Notes under the pieces: generated by a model
The model's database searches: none
What the model was told of the DNA's origin: nothing
The model's input: the letters and a program-made list of their open reading frames with translations, nothing else
Position numbers and translations under genes: made by a program
Shown here: in pieces, positions 34,615-42,986 of the stretch
How positions within the stretch are numbered: the stretch's first letter is position 1
Layout of the letters: the number at the start of each line of letters is the position of its first letter
Origin: CASFRF01 sp031549345
Lineage (GTDB): Bacteria > Verrucomicrobiota > Lentisphaeria > Victivallales > Victivallaceae
NCBI GenBank assembly: GCA_031549345.1
Contig: JAVBPY010000003.1
Span: 542,982 to 606,981, forward strand
Direction: 5' to 3'
Length of the DNA stretch: 64,000 nucleotides

Positions 34615-35493
34615 TTATGCGTGTCCGGCATCGGAAAAGAGGCGCGTCAGGTACATGCCGTATTCCGTCTTCGAAAACAAGCGGGCCTGGGTCAGTACCT
34701 GCTCACGATCCAGCCAGCCGTTTTCCCAGGCGATCTCCTCCAGGCACCCGACCTGAACGCCCTGTTGGCGGATGATGGTGCGGATGAAGTCGGAGGCCTC
34801 CAGGAGGCTGTCGTGCGTGCCTGTGTCCAGCCATGCGTAGCCTCGCCCGAGCGGTTCCACACAAAGTTCGCCCAGTGCGAGGTAGGCGTTATTCACCGAG
34901 GTGATTTCCAGTTCGCCCCGCGCCGAGGGCTTGACCGCCTTGGCAATCTCGATAACGCGATTGTCGTAGAAGTAGAGCCCCGTAACGGCGTAATGCGAAC
35001 GCGGCTGTTTGGGTTTCTCTTCGATCGAAACGGCCTTGCCGGAGGCGTCGAGCTCCACCACGCCGAACCGCTCCGGATCACGAACGTAGTAACCGAAAAC
35101 CGTCGCGCCGGAGGTGCGTTCCGCGGCGTTCCGCAGCATCGCGCCCAGATTCGCGCCATAAAAGATATTGTCGCCCAGGACCAGCGCCACCGGGTCTTTG
35201 CCGATAAACTCTTCGCCGATGATGAACGCCTGCGCCAGCCCGTCCGGCGACGGCTGTACCGCAAAAGACAAGCGAATGCCGAATTGCGCCCCATCCCCGA
35301 GGAGGCGTCGGAACGCGGGCTGGTCCTCCGGCGTCGTAATCACCAGAATATCCCGGATGCCAGCAAGCATCAGGACAGAGAGCGGATAATATATCATCGG
35401 TTTGTCGTAAACCGGCAGCATCTGCTTGGATACCCCGAGCGTTACCGGATGCAGACGCGATCCCGCGCCCCCTGCGAGTACAATTCCCTTCAT
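34615..35493 (-). CDS. rfbA: Glucose-1-phosphate thymidylyltransferase
   Basis: The 292-residue protein has the full signature LAGGAGSRLHPVTLGVSKQ, the metal/nucleotide residues in LVLGDNIFYG, and conserved VEEKP-like SIEEKPKQPRSHYAVTGLYFYD. It makes dTDP-glucose, the first step to dTDP-rhamnose and other deoxysugars. The later rfbB, rfbC and rfbD genes are not in the window. It lies 18 bp after the epimerase gene, probably as one transcript for surface-glycan precursors. Confidence 0.93.
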   Translation of the reverse strand: MKGIVLAGGAGSRLHPVTLGVSKQMLPVYDKPMIYYPLSVLMLAGIRDILVITTPEDQPAFRRLLGDGAQFGIRLSFAVQPSPDGLAQAFIIGEEFIGKDPVALVLGDNIFYGANLGAMLRNAAERTSGATVFGYYVRDPERFGVVELDASGKAVSIEEKPKQPRSHYAVTGLYFYDNRVIEIAKAVKPSARGELEITSVNNAYLALGELCVEPLGRGYAWLDTGTHDSLLEASDFIRTIIRQQGVQVGCLEEIAWENGWLDREQVLTQARLFSKTEYGMYLTRLFSDAGHA

Positions 35494-35511
35494 TCCGCCC
35501 CCTCCTTTTAT

Positions 35512-36504
35512 TTAACGAAGCGCTTCCGGATGCCGGTAATACCACTCGGCGGCGCGGCGGATTCCCTCGCGCGCGTCGCACAGCGAACGGAATCCGAGCT
35601 CCGCGCTTGCTTTGCCGACATCCGCCATGGAATGTTGGATATCGCCGAAGCGCGCCGGCCCGAATACCGGCTCCAGCGTACGCACCGCGGGATCCCATTC
35701 CGCAAGCGCGTCGCGCAAAAGATAAAAAAGTTCCTTCAGCGTCAGCGATTCGCCGCATGCGACGTTGCAGATTGTATGTGTTCCGCCCAAGTCCGCCGTC
35801 GCCGCCCGCAAATTTGCCGCCACAACGTTGTCCACGTGGGTAAAATCCCGGGAAATCGCGCCATCGCCGTTAATGACCGGTGGCGTGTGCGCCAGAATCA
35901 TTGCCGTAAAGCGTGGAATCACCGCCGCGTACGCGCCCGCCGGGTCCTGACGCCGCCCGAATACATTGAAGTAGCGGAGGCCGACGGTGGACAAATTATA
36001 CAGCAGTGCGAAGTTTTCCGCATAAAGTTCGTTGATCCATTTGGTCAGTCCGTAGGGGGAAAGGGGCTTGCCGATGTTCGCCTCGCGCTTCGGCAGCTCC
36101 GGATTGTCCCCGTAAACCGCGGAACTCGAGGCATAAATAAAGCGGCGGACCTTGCTTCGGCGCGCCGCGTCAAGCATGTTCACAAACCCCGCTACATTCA
36201 CCTCCGTCGCCGTTACCGGGTCTTCGATGGAACGCGGCACGGAACCGAGGGCGGCTTCGTGGAACACGTAATCCATCCCATCGCAGGCTTCTTGGCAAAG
36301 TGCCGCGTCGCGGATGTCCCCTTCCAGCAAACGGAAATGCTTATTGTTCATAAACGGCGCGATGTTCCGCCTTTTTCCGGTGGAAAAGTTGTCCAGGCAA
36401 CAGACCACCGCCCCTTGGGCGAGCAACTGCTCGATCAGGTTGGAGCCAATGAAGCCGGCGCCCCCTGTAACAAGGAAACGTCCGTTGGAAATGGTTGCGC
36501 TCAT
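35512..36504 (-). CDS. UDP-hexose/UDP-N-acetylhexosamine 4-epimerase (WbpP-like)
   Basis: The 330-residue short-chain dehydrogenase has an NAD-binding start FLVTGGAGFIGSNLIEQLL, the catalytic Ser and YxxxK (IYASSSAVYG and YGLTKWINE), and group-3 epimerase elements (FHEAALGSVPRSIEDP; RDFTHVDNVV). Those elements favour the WbpP/TviC type that works on UDP-GlcNAc rather than plain GalE. The ATG at 36504 has GAGGAA at 5 bp; an upstream ATG would add 14 unsupported residues. With rfbA it likely supplies surface polysaccharide sugars. Confidence 0.87.
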   Translation of the reverse strand: MSATISNGRFLVTGGAGFIGSNLIEQLLAQGAVVCCLDNFSTGKRRNIAPFMNNKHFRLLEGDIRDAALCQEACDGMDYVFHEAALGSVPRSIEDPVTATEVNVAGFVNMLDAARRSKVRRFIYASSSAVYGDNPELPKREANIGKPLSPYGLTKWINELYAENFALLYNLSTVGLRYFNVFGRRQDPAGAYAAVIPRFTAMILAHTPPVINGDGAISRDFTHVDNVVAANLRAATADLGGTHTICNVACGESLTLKELFYLLRDALAEWDPAVRTLEPVFGPARFGDIQHSMADVGKASAELGFRSLCDAREGIRRAAEWYYRHPEALR

Positions 36505-36578
36505 ATATTCCTCAATTTGGTGTATCTCGGTTAATGTACACCGCATCCGAATGTTTTTCCAGCTTCATTCGGAAAAAA

Positions 36579-37130
36579 TCAAGCGTCTTCCGGCATCGGG
36601 CAAGCCGTCTGCGCCGCCGCGAAAATTTCCGAGGGTTCCGCCATGCGTCCCACGCCGTCCGCGCCGCAGGCGACGCGTCCGCATCCCGGGCCGATCATTG
36701 CAACACCGCGCGCAAGGAGCGTCTGCACATTCTGGCACACCGCCGGAGCTTGCCACATGCGCGGATTCATCGCCGGAGCCAGGAGCACAGGGCCATTGAA
36801 TGCGAGCGCCAGCGTGGTCAGTGCATCATCGGCGATCCCGTTGGCGTATTTTCCAAGGAAATTCGCTGTTGCCGGGGCCACAATCAGGAGCGCGGCGCTG
36901 TCGCTCAGCGCGATGTGCTCCGGTCGCCATTCGTGCTCCCCCCACAATGTATCGAGGACCGCCCGGCGCGAGAGTGTCGCGAATGTCAGGGGGGCCACAA
37001 GTTTTTCCGCATTCGCGGTCATCACCACCTGAACTTCAAACCCCGCCTTGACCAGCAGGCTGCAGAGTTCGGCGCTTTTGTACGCGGCGATGCCGCCGGT
37101 TACACCCAGGAGAACCAAAGGGGCTTTCAT
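36579..37130 (-). CDS. coaC: Phosphopantothenoylcysteine decarboxylase (stand-alone CoaC domain)
   Basis: The 183-residue flavoprotein has GVTGGIAAYKSAELCSLL, the active-site asparagine region LLAPAMNPRMW (PxMNxxMW), and GCGRVACGADGVGRM with the catalytic cysteine. It decarboxylates 4'-phosphopantothenoylcysteine in coenzyme A synthesis. Most bacteria fuse this to CoaB; here the protein ends after the CoaC domain and no CoaB follows. It overlaps the guanylate kinase gene (ATGA), a common neighbour for this function. FMN binding is inferred from family. Confidence 0.88.
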   Translation of the reverse strand: MKAPLVLLGVTGGIAAYKSAELCSLLVKAGFEVQVVMTANAEKLVAPLTFATLSRRAVLDTLWGEHEWRPEHIALSDSAALLIVAPATANFLGKYANGIADDALTTLALAFNGPVLLAPAMNPRMWQAPAVCQNVQTLLARGVAMIGPGCGRVACGADGVGRMAEPSEIFAAAQTACPMPEDA

Positions 37131-37768
37131 AGGGTTCCATCCTCCGTGATTTCAAAGAGATTTTCCGTGATGCGCGGCGTGCGGCAGCGGAATGCGCGCA
37201 CCAGATTGACCAGCTCCGCCGCCGCGCGTTCCAAATTCCCGTTAACAATCAAATAGTCGTATTCGCGCCATGCCGCCAGTTCCCTGGCCGCATTGTCCAG
37301 GCGGACGCGCAATGCCGCCGCGTCCTCGGTGCCGCGCCCCCGGAGGCGTTCCTCCAGAATGGCGCGGGAAGGGGGGGCGATGAACAAAAATTCCGTAACG
37401 GCGGCCAATTCGGCATCCCGCGCGGCGGCGCGGCGGATTTGCCGCGCGCCCTGTACATCGATGTCGAGGAGAACATCTTCGCCCTTCCGTACAGGCAGGA
37501 GGACCTCTTCGCGCAAAGTCCCGTAACGGTGCAGATGCACTCCGGCGGATTCGATGAATGCACCGGCATCCAGCTTTTCCTGAAACGCCTCCGGGGAGAG
37601 GAAGTGGTAGTCGCGGTGGTCCGTTTCACCCGGTCGCGGAGGACGCGTGGTGCAGGAAACGGAGAAACGCAGACGCGGCTCCTCCTTCAAGAGCAGTTTG
37701 ATCATAGAAGATTTGCCGACGCCGCTCGGCCCGGAAAGGACGATAACGCTGCCAAGTTTACGGTTCAT
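37127..37768 (-). CDS. gmk: Guanylate kinase
   Basis: The 213-residue enzyme phosphorylates GMP to GDP with ATP. It has the P-loop VLSGPSGVGKSSMIKLLL, GMP-binding FSVSCTTRPPRPGETDHRDYHFLS, DVLLDIDVQGARQIR, and the lid region. Length and motif order are standard. Both ends overlap neighbours (ykgJ-like gene upstream and coaC downstream) by four bases, so this is a tightly coupled operon. Confidence 0.95.
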   Translation of the reverse strand: MNRKLGSVIVLSGPSGVGKSSMIKLLLKEEPRLRFSVSCTTRPPRPGETDHRDYHFLSPEAFQEKLDAGAFIESAGVHLHRYGTLREEVLLPVRKGEDVLLDIDVQGARQIRRAAARDAELAAVTEFLFIAPPSRAILEERLRGRGTEDAAALRVRLDNAARELAAWREYDYLIVNGNLERAAAELVNLVRAFRCRTPRITENLFEITEDGTL

Positions 37769-38094
37769 GAATCACTCTCCCGTGCTCCGGAACACTCTTT
37801 TTCCCAGCCGGGGTACGTCCAATCGGCGGGGAATGTCCGGCATTGGCGCGGCTTGACCGGATTGATCCGGCATTCCGGCGTTTCTTCGCCTTGCAGAAAA
37901 ATGCACCCGCCGTCCGGACGGTCCAAAAAAATCAAGCCCGAGCGATCCGGCGCAAGCCGGGTGTAGGCATCGATAAACGCCTGCTCGGGCAACTGCAAAT
38001 ATATGGCGATCGCGGCGATTTCCCCGAAGGAAACACGGACGATCCCCGCGCCGCGGCAACAATTACCGCAACGCTGGCAGACAAAGGGGGACAT
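37765..38094 (-). CDS. YkgJ-family cysteine-cluster protein
   Basis: This small 109-residue protein has the family arrangement CQRCGNCCRGAGIV near the N terminus, then CIF, then PECRINPVKPRQCRTFP. These cysteines are thought to bind a zinc or iron-sulfur cluster. Its biochemical function is not established in general. Its ATG shares its last base with the stop of the upstream gene (TGATG-type overlap) and its end overlaps gmk. Confidence 0.8.
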   Translation of the reverse strand: MSPFVCQRCGNCCRGAGIVRVSFGEIAAIAIYLQLPEQAFIDAYTRLAPDRSGLIFLDRPDGGCIFLQGEETPECRINPVKPRQCRTFPADWTYPGWEKECSGARESDS

Positions 38095-38651
38095 CAGAGG
38101 AAATCGTCGACAACGATGTCATCCTCCATGAGGTCATAGAAGAAAATTCCGGTGATGAAGTCGGCGATCTGCAGCGGATGCAGATAAAATTCGCCGACGA
38201 TCAGCCCGCCGAGGGCGCCGCCGATTTGCCAATAGTCGCGCGGTCCATCCGGGAACTGGAAATTGCGTTCGTTCGGGAGGGGCATTCCGACAAAGATATT
38301 CTGGAATCCGCTGACCCAGGAGGAGCCGTGATCGCGGATCTGCTCGGCCGCACCGACGCAGATGAATTGATAGTACCAGCCGTTTTCGATGCCGACGCCG
38401 TATTGACGGTTGTAGTCTTTGTAGAGCATGCAGCTTAAGCCGATTCCGCCGCCGACGACGCAGGCGCGGGTGGCCATGAGCTCGGCACGCAGGACGGGGC
38501 CCGCGCCGATGTTAAGGCTGAAGATATCAAAAAGGTCGATAATGCGGTTGGGGATATAGAGCATCAACTTTTCGCCGATGTCGTTGCCGCGGGCCGTGCT
38601 TCCGGAAAACATCATCGCGGCGATACCGAGCGCCATCAAAAACTTCTTCAT
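38094..38651 (-). CDS. Hypothetical secreted protein
   Basis: The 185-residue protein has a signal peptide (residues 1-20, MKKFLMALGIAAMMFSGSTA). The mature part is rich in aromatic residues and glycine, with beta-strand-like alternation (GIGLSCMLYKDYNRQYGVGIENGWYYQ split over two blocks) and an acidic C terminus. This suggests an envelope or outer-membrane-associated protein. I do not recognise a named family. The start has GGAG at 9 bp and a strong upstream promoter. It heads the operon with the ykgJ-like, gmk and coaC genes, so it is expressed along with core genes. Confidence 0.65.
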   Translation of the reverse strand: MKKFLMALGIAAMMFSGSTARGNDIGEKLMLYIPNRIIDLFDIFSLNIGAGPVLRAELMATRACVVGGGIGLSCMLYKDYNRQYGVGIENGWYYQFICVGAAEQIRDHGSSWVSGFQNIFVGMPLPNERNFQFPDGPRDYWQIGGALGGLIVGEFYLHPLQIADFITGIFFYDLMEDDIVVDDFL

Positions 38652-38706
38652 GCTGCGAACTCCATTTTCAAAAAATAACGTTACAATTTTAGAGAATCTC
38701 CGCTAT

Positions 38707-38735
38707 ATTGTATACTCCATTCCGGGCTTATGCAA
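38707..38735 (-). promoter_or_regulatory. Predicted promoter of the hypothetical-ykgJ-gmk-coaC operon
   Basis: TTGCAT (38730-38735), 17 bp, TACAAT (38707-38712). Confidence 0.6.
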
Positions 38736-38763
38736 GCGAAGAATTGTAAAAAACACACCTTTT

Positions 38764-39084
38764 TCAGTTTTTCGGCGGATTCGTCTTTTCCGGAAGGGGC
38801 TCTTCGACGATTTCAAAGTCGCCGGTAAGCTCGGCCTTCTTGAGCTCGATTTGCTCGAGCATCAAGCGCGAGAGGCGGCGTTGTTCGACCGTCAGATCGG
38901 TCAACTGCGTGTTCAGGCGCTTAAGCTGCGCGACAAGGGCCATCATGTTGGTGTCGACTTCGGAGCGCGCTTCGGTAAAGCTTTTGTAAAAACGGGAGAG
39001 GTGCGCCATGCCGAGAAAGAAGATAAGCAGCGTGAACCCGCCGCCGATGGCGAGAAAAATGAGTTCTCCAGAAATGCCGAACAT
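38764..39084 (-). CDS. Small membrane protein with coiled coil
   Basis: The 106-residue protein has one N-terminal membrane helix (about residues 7-27, LIFLAIGGGFTLLIFFLGM) followed by a coiled coil (35-85) and an acidic, proline-containing tail. The shape resembles small single-pass proteins that tether complexes to the inner membrane, but there is no known motif. It is a single gene with its own promoter, divergent from rpmF. The function is unknown. Confidence 0.65.
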   Translation of the reverse strand: MFGISGELIFLAIGGGFTLLIFFLGMAHLSRFYKSFTEARSEVDTNMMALVAQLKRLNTQLTDLTVEQRRLSRLMLEQIELKKAELTGDFEIVEEPLPEKTNPPKN

Positions 39085-39141
39085 GTTCCAATTCCTTCCT
39101 GCCCGCGTCTGTTAGGGGCTTTTTCAAACGACTCTGCTTAT

Positions 39142-39170
39142 ACTATAGCAACTTTTACGGAAAAAAGCAA
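39142..39170 (-). promoter_or_regulatory. Predicted promoter of the small coiled-coil membrane protein gene
   Basis: TTGCTT (39165-39170), 17 bp, TATAGT (39142-39147). Confidence 0.5.
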
Positions 39171-39197
39171 ACCGTGGCGGAAAAAACTTACGGGGAC

Positions 39198-39225
39198 TTG
39201 TATTTTTTATTTCCGGCGGTATATT
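39198..39225 (+). promoter_or_regulatory. Predicted promoter of the rpmF-plsX-fabH block
   Basis: TTGTAT (39198-39203), 16 bp, TATATT (39220-39225), about 68 bp before rpmF. Confidence 0.5.
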
Positions 39226-39299
39226 CTTGGGATGCATGTGAAAATGTGAAACGAAATCAGGCGGCGCTGTGTCCGCCGTAATCATCGGAGATCAGGAAA

Positions 39300-39479
39300 A
39301 TGCCAGTACCAAAGAGAAAACAGTCGAAAATGAAGAAGCGTCTGCGCAAAGCCGCGAACCGCTATGAAGGTGTTCAGGCGACGTTCTGCGTCAACTGCTC
39401 CGCGCCGGCGGTTCCGCATCGTGTCTGTCCGAACTGCGGGCAGTACAAGGGCCGTCAGATTATCGCCGTCAAGGCCTGA
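39300..39479 (+). CDS. rpmF: 50S ribosomal protein L32
   Basis: This short 59-residue gene starts MPVPKRKQSKMKKRLRKAAN, the typical basic L32 N terminus. It contains a four-cysteine zinc ribbon (FCVNCSAP ... RVCPNCGQY), and ends GRQIIAVKA. The ATG at 39300 follows GGAGATCAGGA. It precedes plsX and fabH, the standard bacterial order linking ribosome and lipid synthesis genes. The four-cysteine form implies the zinc-binding version. Confidence 0.95.
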   Translation: MPVPKRKQSKMKKRLRKAANRYEGVQATFCVNCSAPAVPHRVCPNCGQYKGRQIIAVKA

Positions 39480-39502
39480 ACGGACCACGCGGATTGCCGC
39501 CA

Positions 39503-40543
39503 ATGAGAATCGCCGTCGATGCAATGGGGGGCGACTACGCCCCGGCGGTGGCCGTCGAAGGCCTGGCGATCGCTTTGCATGACTTCCCCGACAGCCAGTT
39601 CGTTCTGGTTGGACATATGGGGAAGTTGGCTTTTTATCTGGAAAAGTATGGCATTGCCGGGCACCCGAATTTGACCCTCGAACATGCGGCGTCGGTGGTG
39701 GAAATGAGTGAGCCATCCTCGTCGTCGTTGCGTTCCAAGCGCGATTCGTCCATTACTGTTTGCGCCAAGTTACTGAAGGCCGGCAAGGTGGATGCCATTG
39801 TAAGTGCCGGACACACCGGTGCGAGCGTGGCGGCCACGAAAGTGCTCGTCCGCACCCTTCCGGGGGTGGACCGGGCCGTCTTGGCGACAAATATGCCGGC
39901 CCAGGGGGGGCGCTTCGTCATGGTGGATTCCGGCGCGAACACCGATTGCGAACCGTTTCACTTGGCGCAATTTGCGATCATGGGTTCCATCTACGCCGAG
40001 TTTGTGTACGGGCTTTCCGTGCCGCGTGTTGCCCTCCTGAGCGTCGGCGGCGAGGATTCCAAGGGGAATAAACTGACCAAAGAGGCCTTTCCGCTCCTGG
40101 AGAAGCTGGGCATCAATTTCGTCGGCAACGTCGAGGCGAACACTATTTTCGAGCGCCATGCCGATGTGATGGTTTGCGACGGCTTTACCGGCAATGTTTT
40201 TTTGAAATGCAGCGAAGGCTTGGCGCGCTCCACGATTTTTTGGCTGCGCAGTGTCTTCACTAAAAACGTGCTGCGGAAAACGAGCGCCATGCTCAATCGC
40301 AGCGCATTTCGCGAGCTCAAATCCTTCGGTGATGCGGAAGAACTTGGCGGCGCGCCGCTTTTGGGGCTGAACGGCATCTGTATTATCGGCCACGGCTCCT
40401 CCACCCCGCTTTCCATTCGCAATGCGATACGGGTGGCCATCGACTGCATTCAATTCGGTTTGAACGATAAAATTGTCCACCTGATTCATCAAACGCATGC
40501 GACCACCCGCGAAATGGCCCCGCAGGCAGAGGAGAAATTGTGA
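39503..40543 (+). CDS. plsX: Phosphate acyltransferase PlsX
   Basis: The 346-residue enzyme converts acyl-ACP to acyl-phosphate for phospholipid synthesis. It starts MRIAVDAMGGDYAP and has VVEMSEPSSSSLRSKRDSS, AIVSAGHTGASVA and NIGSED-like SVGGEDSKGNKLTKE, all typical. The ATG at 39503 was preferred over an in-frame TTG at 39494, because the family starts there. The ribosome site is weak. The stop overlaps the fabH GTG (GTGA). Confidence 0.94.
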   Translation: MRIAVDAMGGDYAPAVAVEGLAIALHDFPDSQFVLVGHMGKLAFYLEKYGIAGHPNLTLEHAASVVEMSEPSSSSLRSKRDSSITVCAKLLKAGKVDAIVSAGHTGASVAATKVLVRTLPGVDRAVLATNMPAQGGRFVMVDSGANTDCEPFHLAQFAIMGSIYAEFVYGLSVPRVALLSVGGEDSKGNKLTKEAFPLLEKLGINFVGNVEANTIFERHADVMVCDGFTGNVFLKCSEGLARSTIFWLRSVFTKNVLRKTSAMLNRSAFRELKSFGDAEELGGAPLLGLNGICIIGHGSSTPLSIRNAIRVAIDCIQFGLNDKIVHLIHQTHATTREMAPQAEEKL

Positions 40544-41529
40544 GTATCCGCATCCTATCCACCGGGTCCTACGTTCCGGAAAAAATACTGTCCAACGCCG
40601 ATCTGGAAAAATTGGTCGAAACCAACGACGAGTGGATCCGTACCCGTACCGGCATCGAGGAGCGCCGCATCGCCGCGCCGGAACAAGCGACCAGCGATCT
40701 GGCGTTTGCGGCCGCCACGCGCGCGTTGGAGCAAGCCGGACTCACCGGGGCCGATTTGGATGTGATTCTCGTCGCGACCATTACGCCGGATTATGTTTTC
40801 CCCAGCACCTCTTGTTTGCTGCAGACCCGGCTCGGCGCTCCCGGCGCTTTCTGTTTGGATTTGGAGGCGGCCTGCTCGGGGCTTCTCTACTCGCTCGAGG
40901 TGGCGAACGCGCTGATGATGACCAATAAGAAATACCGCCGTGTTCTGGTGATCGGCGCCGAAAAGCTCTCCAGCATTGTGAATTGGACCGATCGCAACAC
41001 CTGCATTCTCTTCGGCGACGGCGCCGGGGCCGTGATTCTCGAGCGCGTGGAAGATGGAAACAACGCACCGTTGGTTCTCGCCAGCGACCTTCATGCGGAC
41101 GGGAGTTACACGGAAATTCTGAACATGCCCGCGGGCGGTTCGCGTAATCCGGCCTCCATCGAAACGGTTACCAATCGGATGCACTCCATTTGCATGGCTG
41201 GCAAGGATGTTTTCAAACTCGCGGTGAACGGCATGGTGTCCGCGTCGCGCAAAGTGCTGGAAGAAGCGGGTGTGGATGCGGCGCAAGTCAAGGTCGTCAT
41301 CCCGCACCAGGCGAACATGCGTATTCTTCAGGCTGTTTCGCAGCGCCTGGATGTTCCGGAAGACCGGGTCTACGTGAATGTGAACCGCTACGGAAACACC
41401 TCCGCCGCTTCGATCGGGCTTTGTCTGGATGAAGTACTGCGGAGCGGCCGCGTTCAGCGCGGGGACTACATCCTTCTGACCGCATTCGGCGGCGGCCTCA
41501 CCTGGGGCGCGATGCTGTTTCAATATTGA
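40540..41529 (+). CDS. fabH: 3-oxoacyl-ACP synthase III
   Basis: The 329-residue enzyme condenses acetyl-CoA with malonyl-ACP to start fatty acid synthesis. Catalytic triad: Cys112 (LEAACSGLLY), the His of PHQANMRI and the Asn of RYGNTSAASIG. The start motif ILSTGSYVPEK is standard. The GTG overlaps the plsX stop. Length is as expected. Confidence 0.95.
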   Translation: MSIRILSTGSYVPEKILSNADLEKLVETNDEWIRTRTGIEERRIAAPEQATSDLAFAAATRALEQAGLTGADLDVILVATITPDYVFPSTSCLLQTRLGAPGAFCLDLEAACSGLLYSLEVANALMMTNKKYRRVLVIGAEKLSSIVNWTDRNTCILFGDGAGAVILERVEDGNNAPLVLASDLHADGSYTEILNMPAGGSRNPASIETVTNRMHSICMAGKDVFKLAVNGMVSASRKVLEEAGVDAAQVKVVIPHQANMRILQAVSQRLDVPEDRVYVNVNRYGNTSAASIGLCLDEVLRSGRVQRGDYILLTAFGGGLTWGAMLFQY

Positions 41530-41547
41530 TTTAACCGGAGAGAAACC

Positions 41548-42435
41548 ATGAACAACCTTGTCGCCAAGGCCGAAGTCCTCCTGGAGGCTTTGCCGTACAT
41601 TCAGAAATTCCGCAATGCGTTGATCCTGATCAAGTTCGGCGGCAGTTCGATGGAAGATCCGGAGCTGGTTCGGAGTACCATGCGCGACGTGGTTCTCATG
41701 GAGTGCATCGGTTTCAAGCCGATTGTCGTGCACGGGGGAGGGAAGGCGATTTCCGCGGAGCTGAAAAAGCAGAATATTCCGGTGAAATTCGTCAACGGAC
41801 TGCGTTATACGTGCGACAAGACCATCGGCGTGGTGGACGACGTTCTTCATAACACGGTGAACCGTGAACTGATCGAACTGGGGCAGGCCGCCGGAGGCCA
41901 GATGGCGTCGCTCTCCGGAAAAACCATTTTGCGCGCCTCAAAAATCGGCTCGAAAAACCCGGAAACGGGCGAGATCGAAGACATCGGGCACGTTGGCGAA
42001 GTTACCGGCGTGGACATCGCCCGCATCATCGACGCGTTGAACGCCGGACTGATTCCGGTGATAACCCCCCTGGGGACCGGCGCGGACGGGCAGATCTACA
42101 ACATCAACGCCGACACCGCCGCCTGTGAAATCGCCGCGGCGGTTCATGCCCGGAAGCTCGTGTTCATGAGCGATGTCCCCGGCATTCTGCAAAATCCGGC
42201 CGATGAATCGACCGTCATCCCCACGATCAACACCAAGGATATCCCGGAACTGATCCGTACGAAAGTCCTTTCCGGCGGGATGCTGCCGAAGATCCAGAGC
42301 TGTCTGAAGGCGCTGGACGCCGGCATCAACAAAGTCCACCTGATCGACGGGCGGTTGCGCCATTCATTGCTCCTGGAAATCTTCACCGACCATGGGATCG
42401 GAACCCAGATCGTACGCCCGAATTCGGTGCTATGA
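41548..42435 (+). CDS. argB: Acetylglutamate kinase
   Basis: The 295-residue protein phosphorylates N-acetylglutamate in arginine synthesis. It has the amino-acid kinase phosphate-binding glycine stretch LIKFGGSSMEDPE and IVVHGGGKAIS, the substrate-binding NGLRYTCDKT, and SDVPGILQNP near the C terminus. The N-terminal extension (MNNLVAKAEVLLEALPYIQKF) is the helix found in arginine-inhibited hexameric forms, so feedback control by arginine is plausible. It overlaps the shikimate kinase gene by ATGA. Confidence 0.94.
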   Translation: MNNLVAKAEVLLEALPYIQKFRNALILIKFGGSSMEDPELVRSTMRDVVLMECIGFKPIVVHGGGKAISAELKKQNIPVKFVNGLRYTCDKTIGVVDDVLHNTVNRELIELGQAAGGQMASLSGKTILRASKIGSKNPETGEIEDIGHVGEVTGVDIARIIDALNAGLIPVITPLGTGADGQIYNINADTAACEIAAAVHARKLVFMSDVPGILQNPADESTVIPTINTKDIPELIRTKVLSGGMLPKIQSCLKALDAGINKVHLIDGRLRHSLLLEIFTDHGIGTQIVRPNSVL

Positions 42436-42986
42436 CCCCGCTGGTTCTCAGTGGCGTCAAGCATTGCGGCAAGACGACCCACGGCAAGTTACTGGCGGAA
42501 CGCCTCGCCCGCCCGTTTGTGGACACGGATGAAACCATACAGCAGCTGCATTTCCATCGTTTCGGGCAGCGCTTGGGGTGCCGTGAAATCATGGCCCGTT
42601 ACGGCGAGTCCTTTTTCCGCGAACAGGAGGCGGAGGCAATTTTTCAGCTGATCGACGAGGACGGCCCGGCGCGTGTCTTCGCCCTTGGCGGCGGCGTTCC
42701 AGCCAACCCGCTCCTTGCGGCGGGGACATTGAAACGCCTCGGCTTTGTGGTGTATCTGGAGATTGCGCCGGAGATCGCTTTTGCGCGGATCAAGCGCGGC
42801 GGACTCCCGCCGTTTTTGCAAACCAGCGATCCGGAGGCGTCGTTCCGTGCGCTTTATGCACAGCGCGATGTTTTTTACCGTACCGGCGCGGATCTTGTTT
42901 TCTCCATCCGGAAGGAGCAAGCCGCGCAAGAGGTTTTTGACGATCTTTTTCATACGCTCCAAAAAACACTGGGGGACGCTTTATGA
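42432..42986 (+). CDS. aroK: Shikimate kinase
   Basis: The 184-residue enzyme has the Walker A GVKHCGKTTHGKLLA, the shikimate-binding DTDE (FVDTDETIQQL), the Arg in GESFFREQE and the GGG motif FALGGGVP. It phosphorylates shikimate at position 3. It sits directly before chorismate synthase with a 4-bp overlap, so two steps of the aromatic pathway are coupled. Arginine and aromatic genes are mixed in this block. Confidence 0.9.
   Translation: MTPLVLSGVKHCGKTTHGKLLAERLARPFVDTDETIQQLHFHRFGQRLGCREIMARYGESFFREQEAEAIFQLIDEDGPARVFALGGGVPANPLLAAGTLKRLGFVVYLEIAPEIAFARIKRGGLPPFLQTSDPEASFRALYAQRDVFYRTGADLVFSIRKEQAAQEVFDDLFHTLQKTLGDAL

Noticed and set aside
36530..36580. CGAATG/CATTCG inverted repeat after coaC as a terminator
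   Set aside because: Stem is only about 7 bp with a 12-nt loop and no T-run on the minus strand; not strong enough to call.
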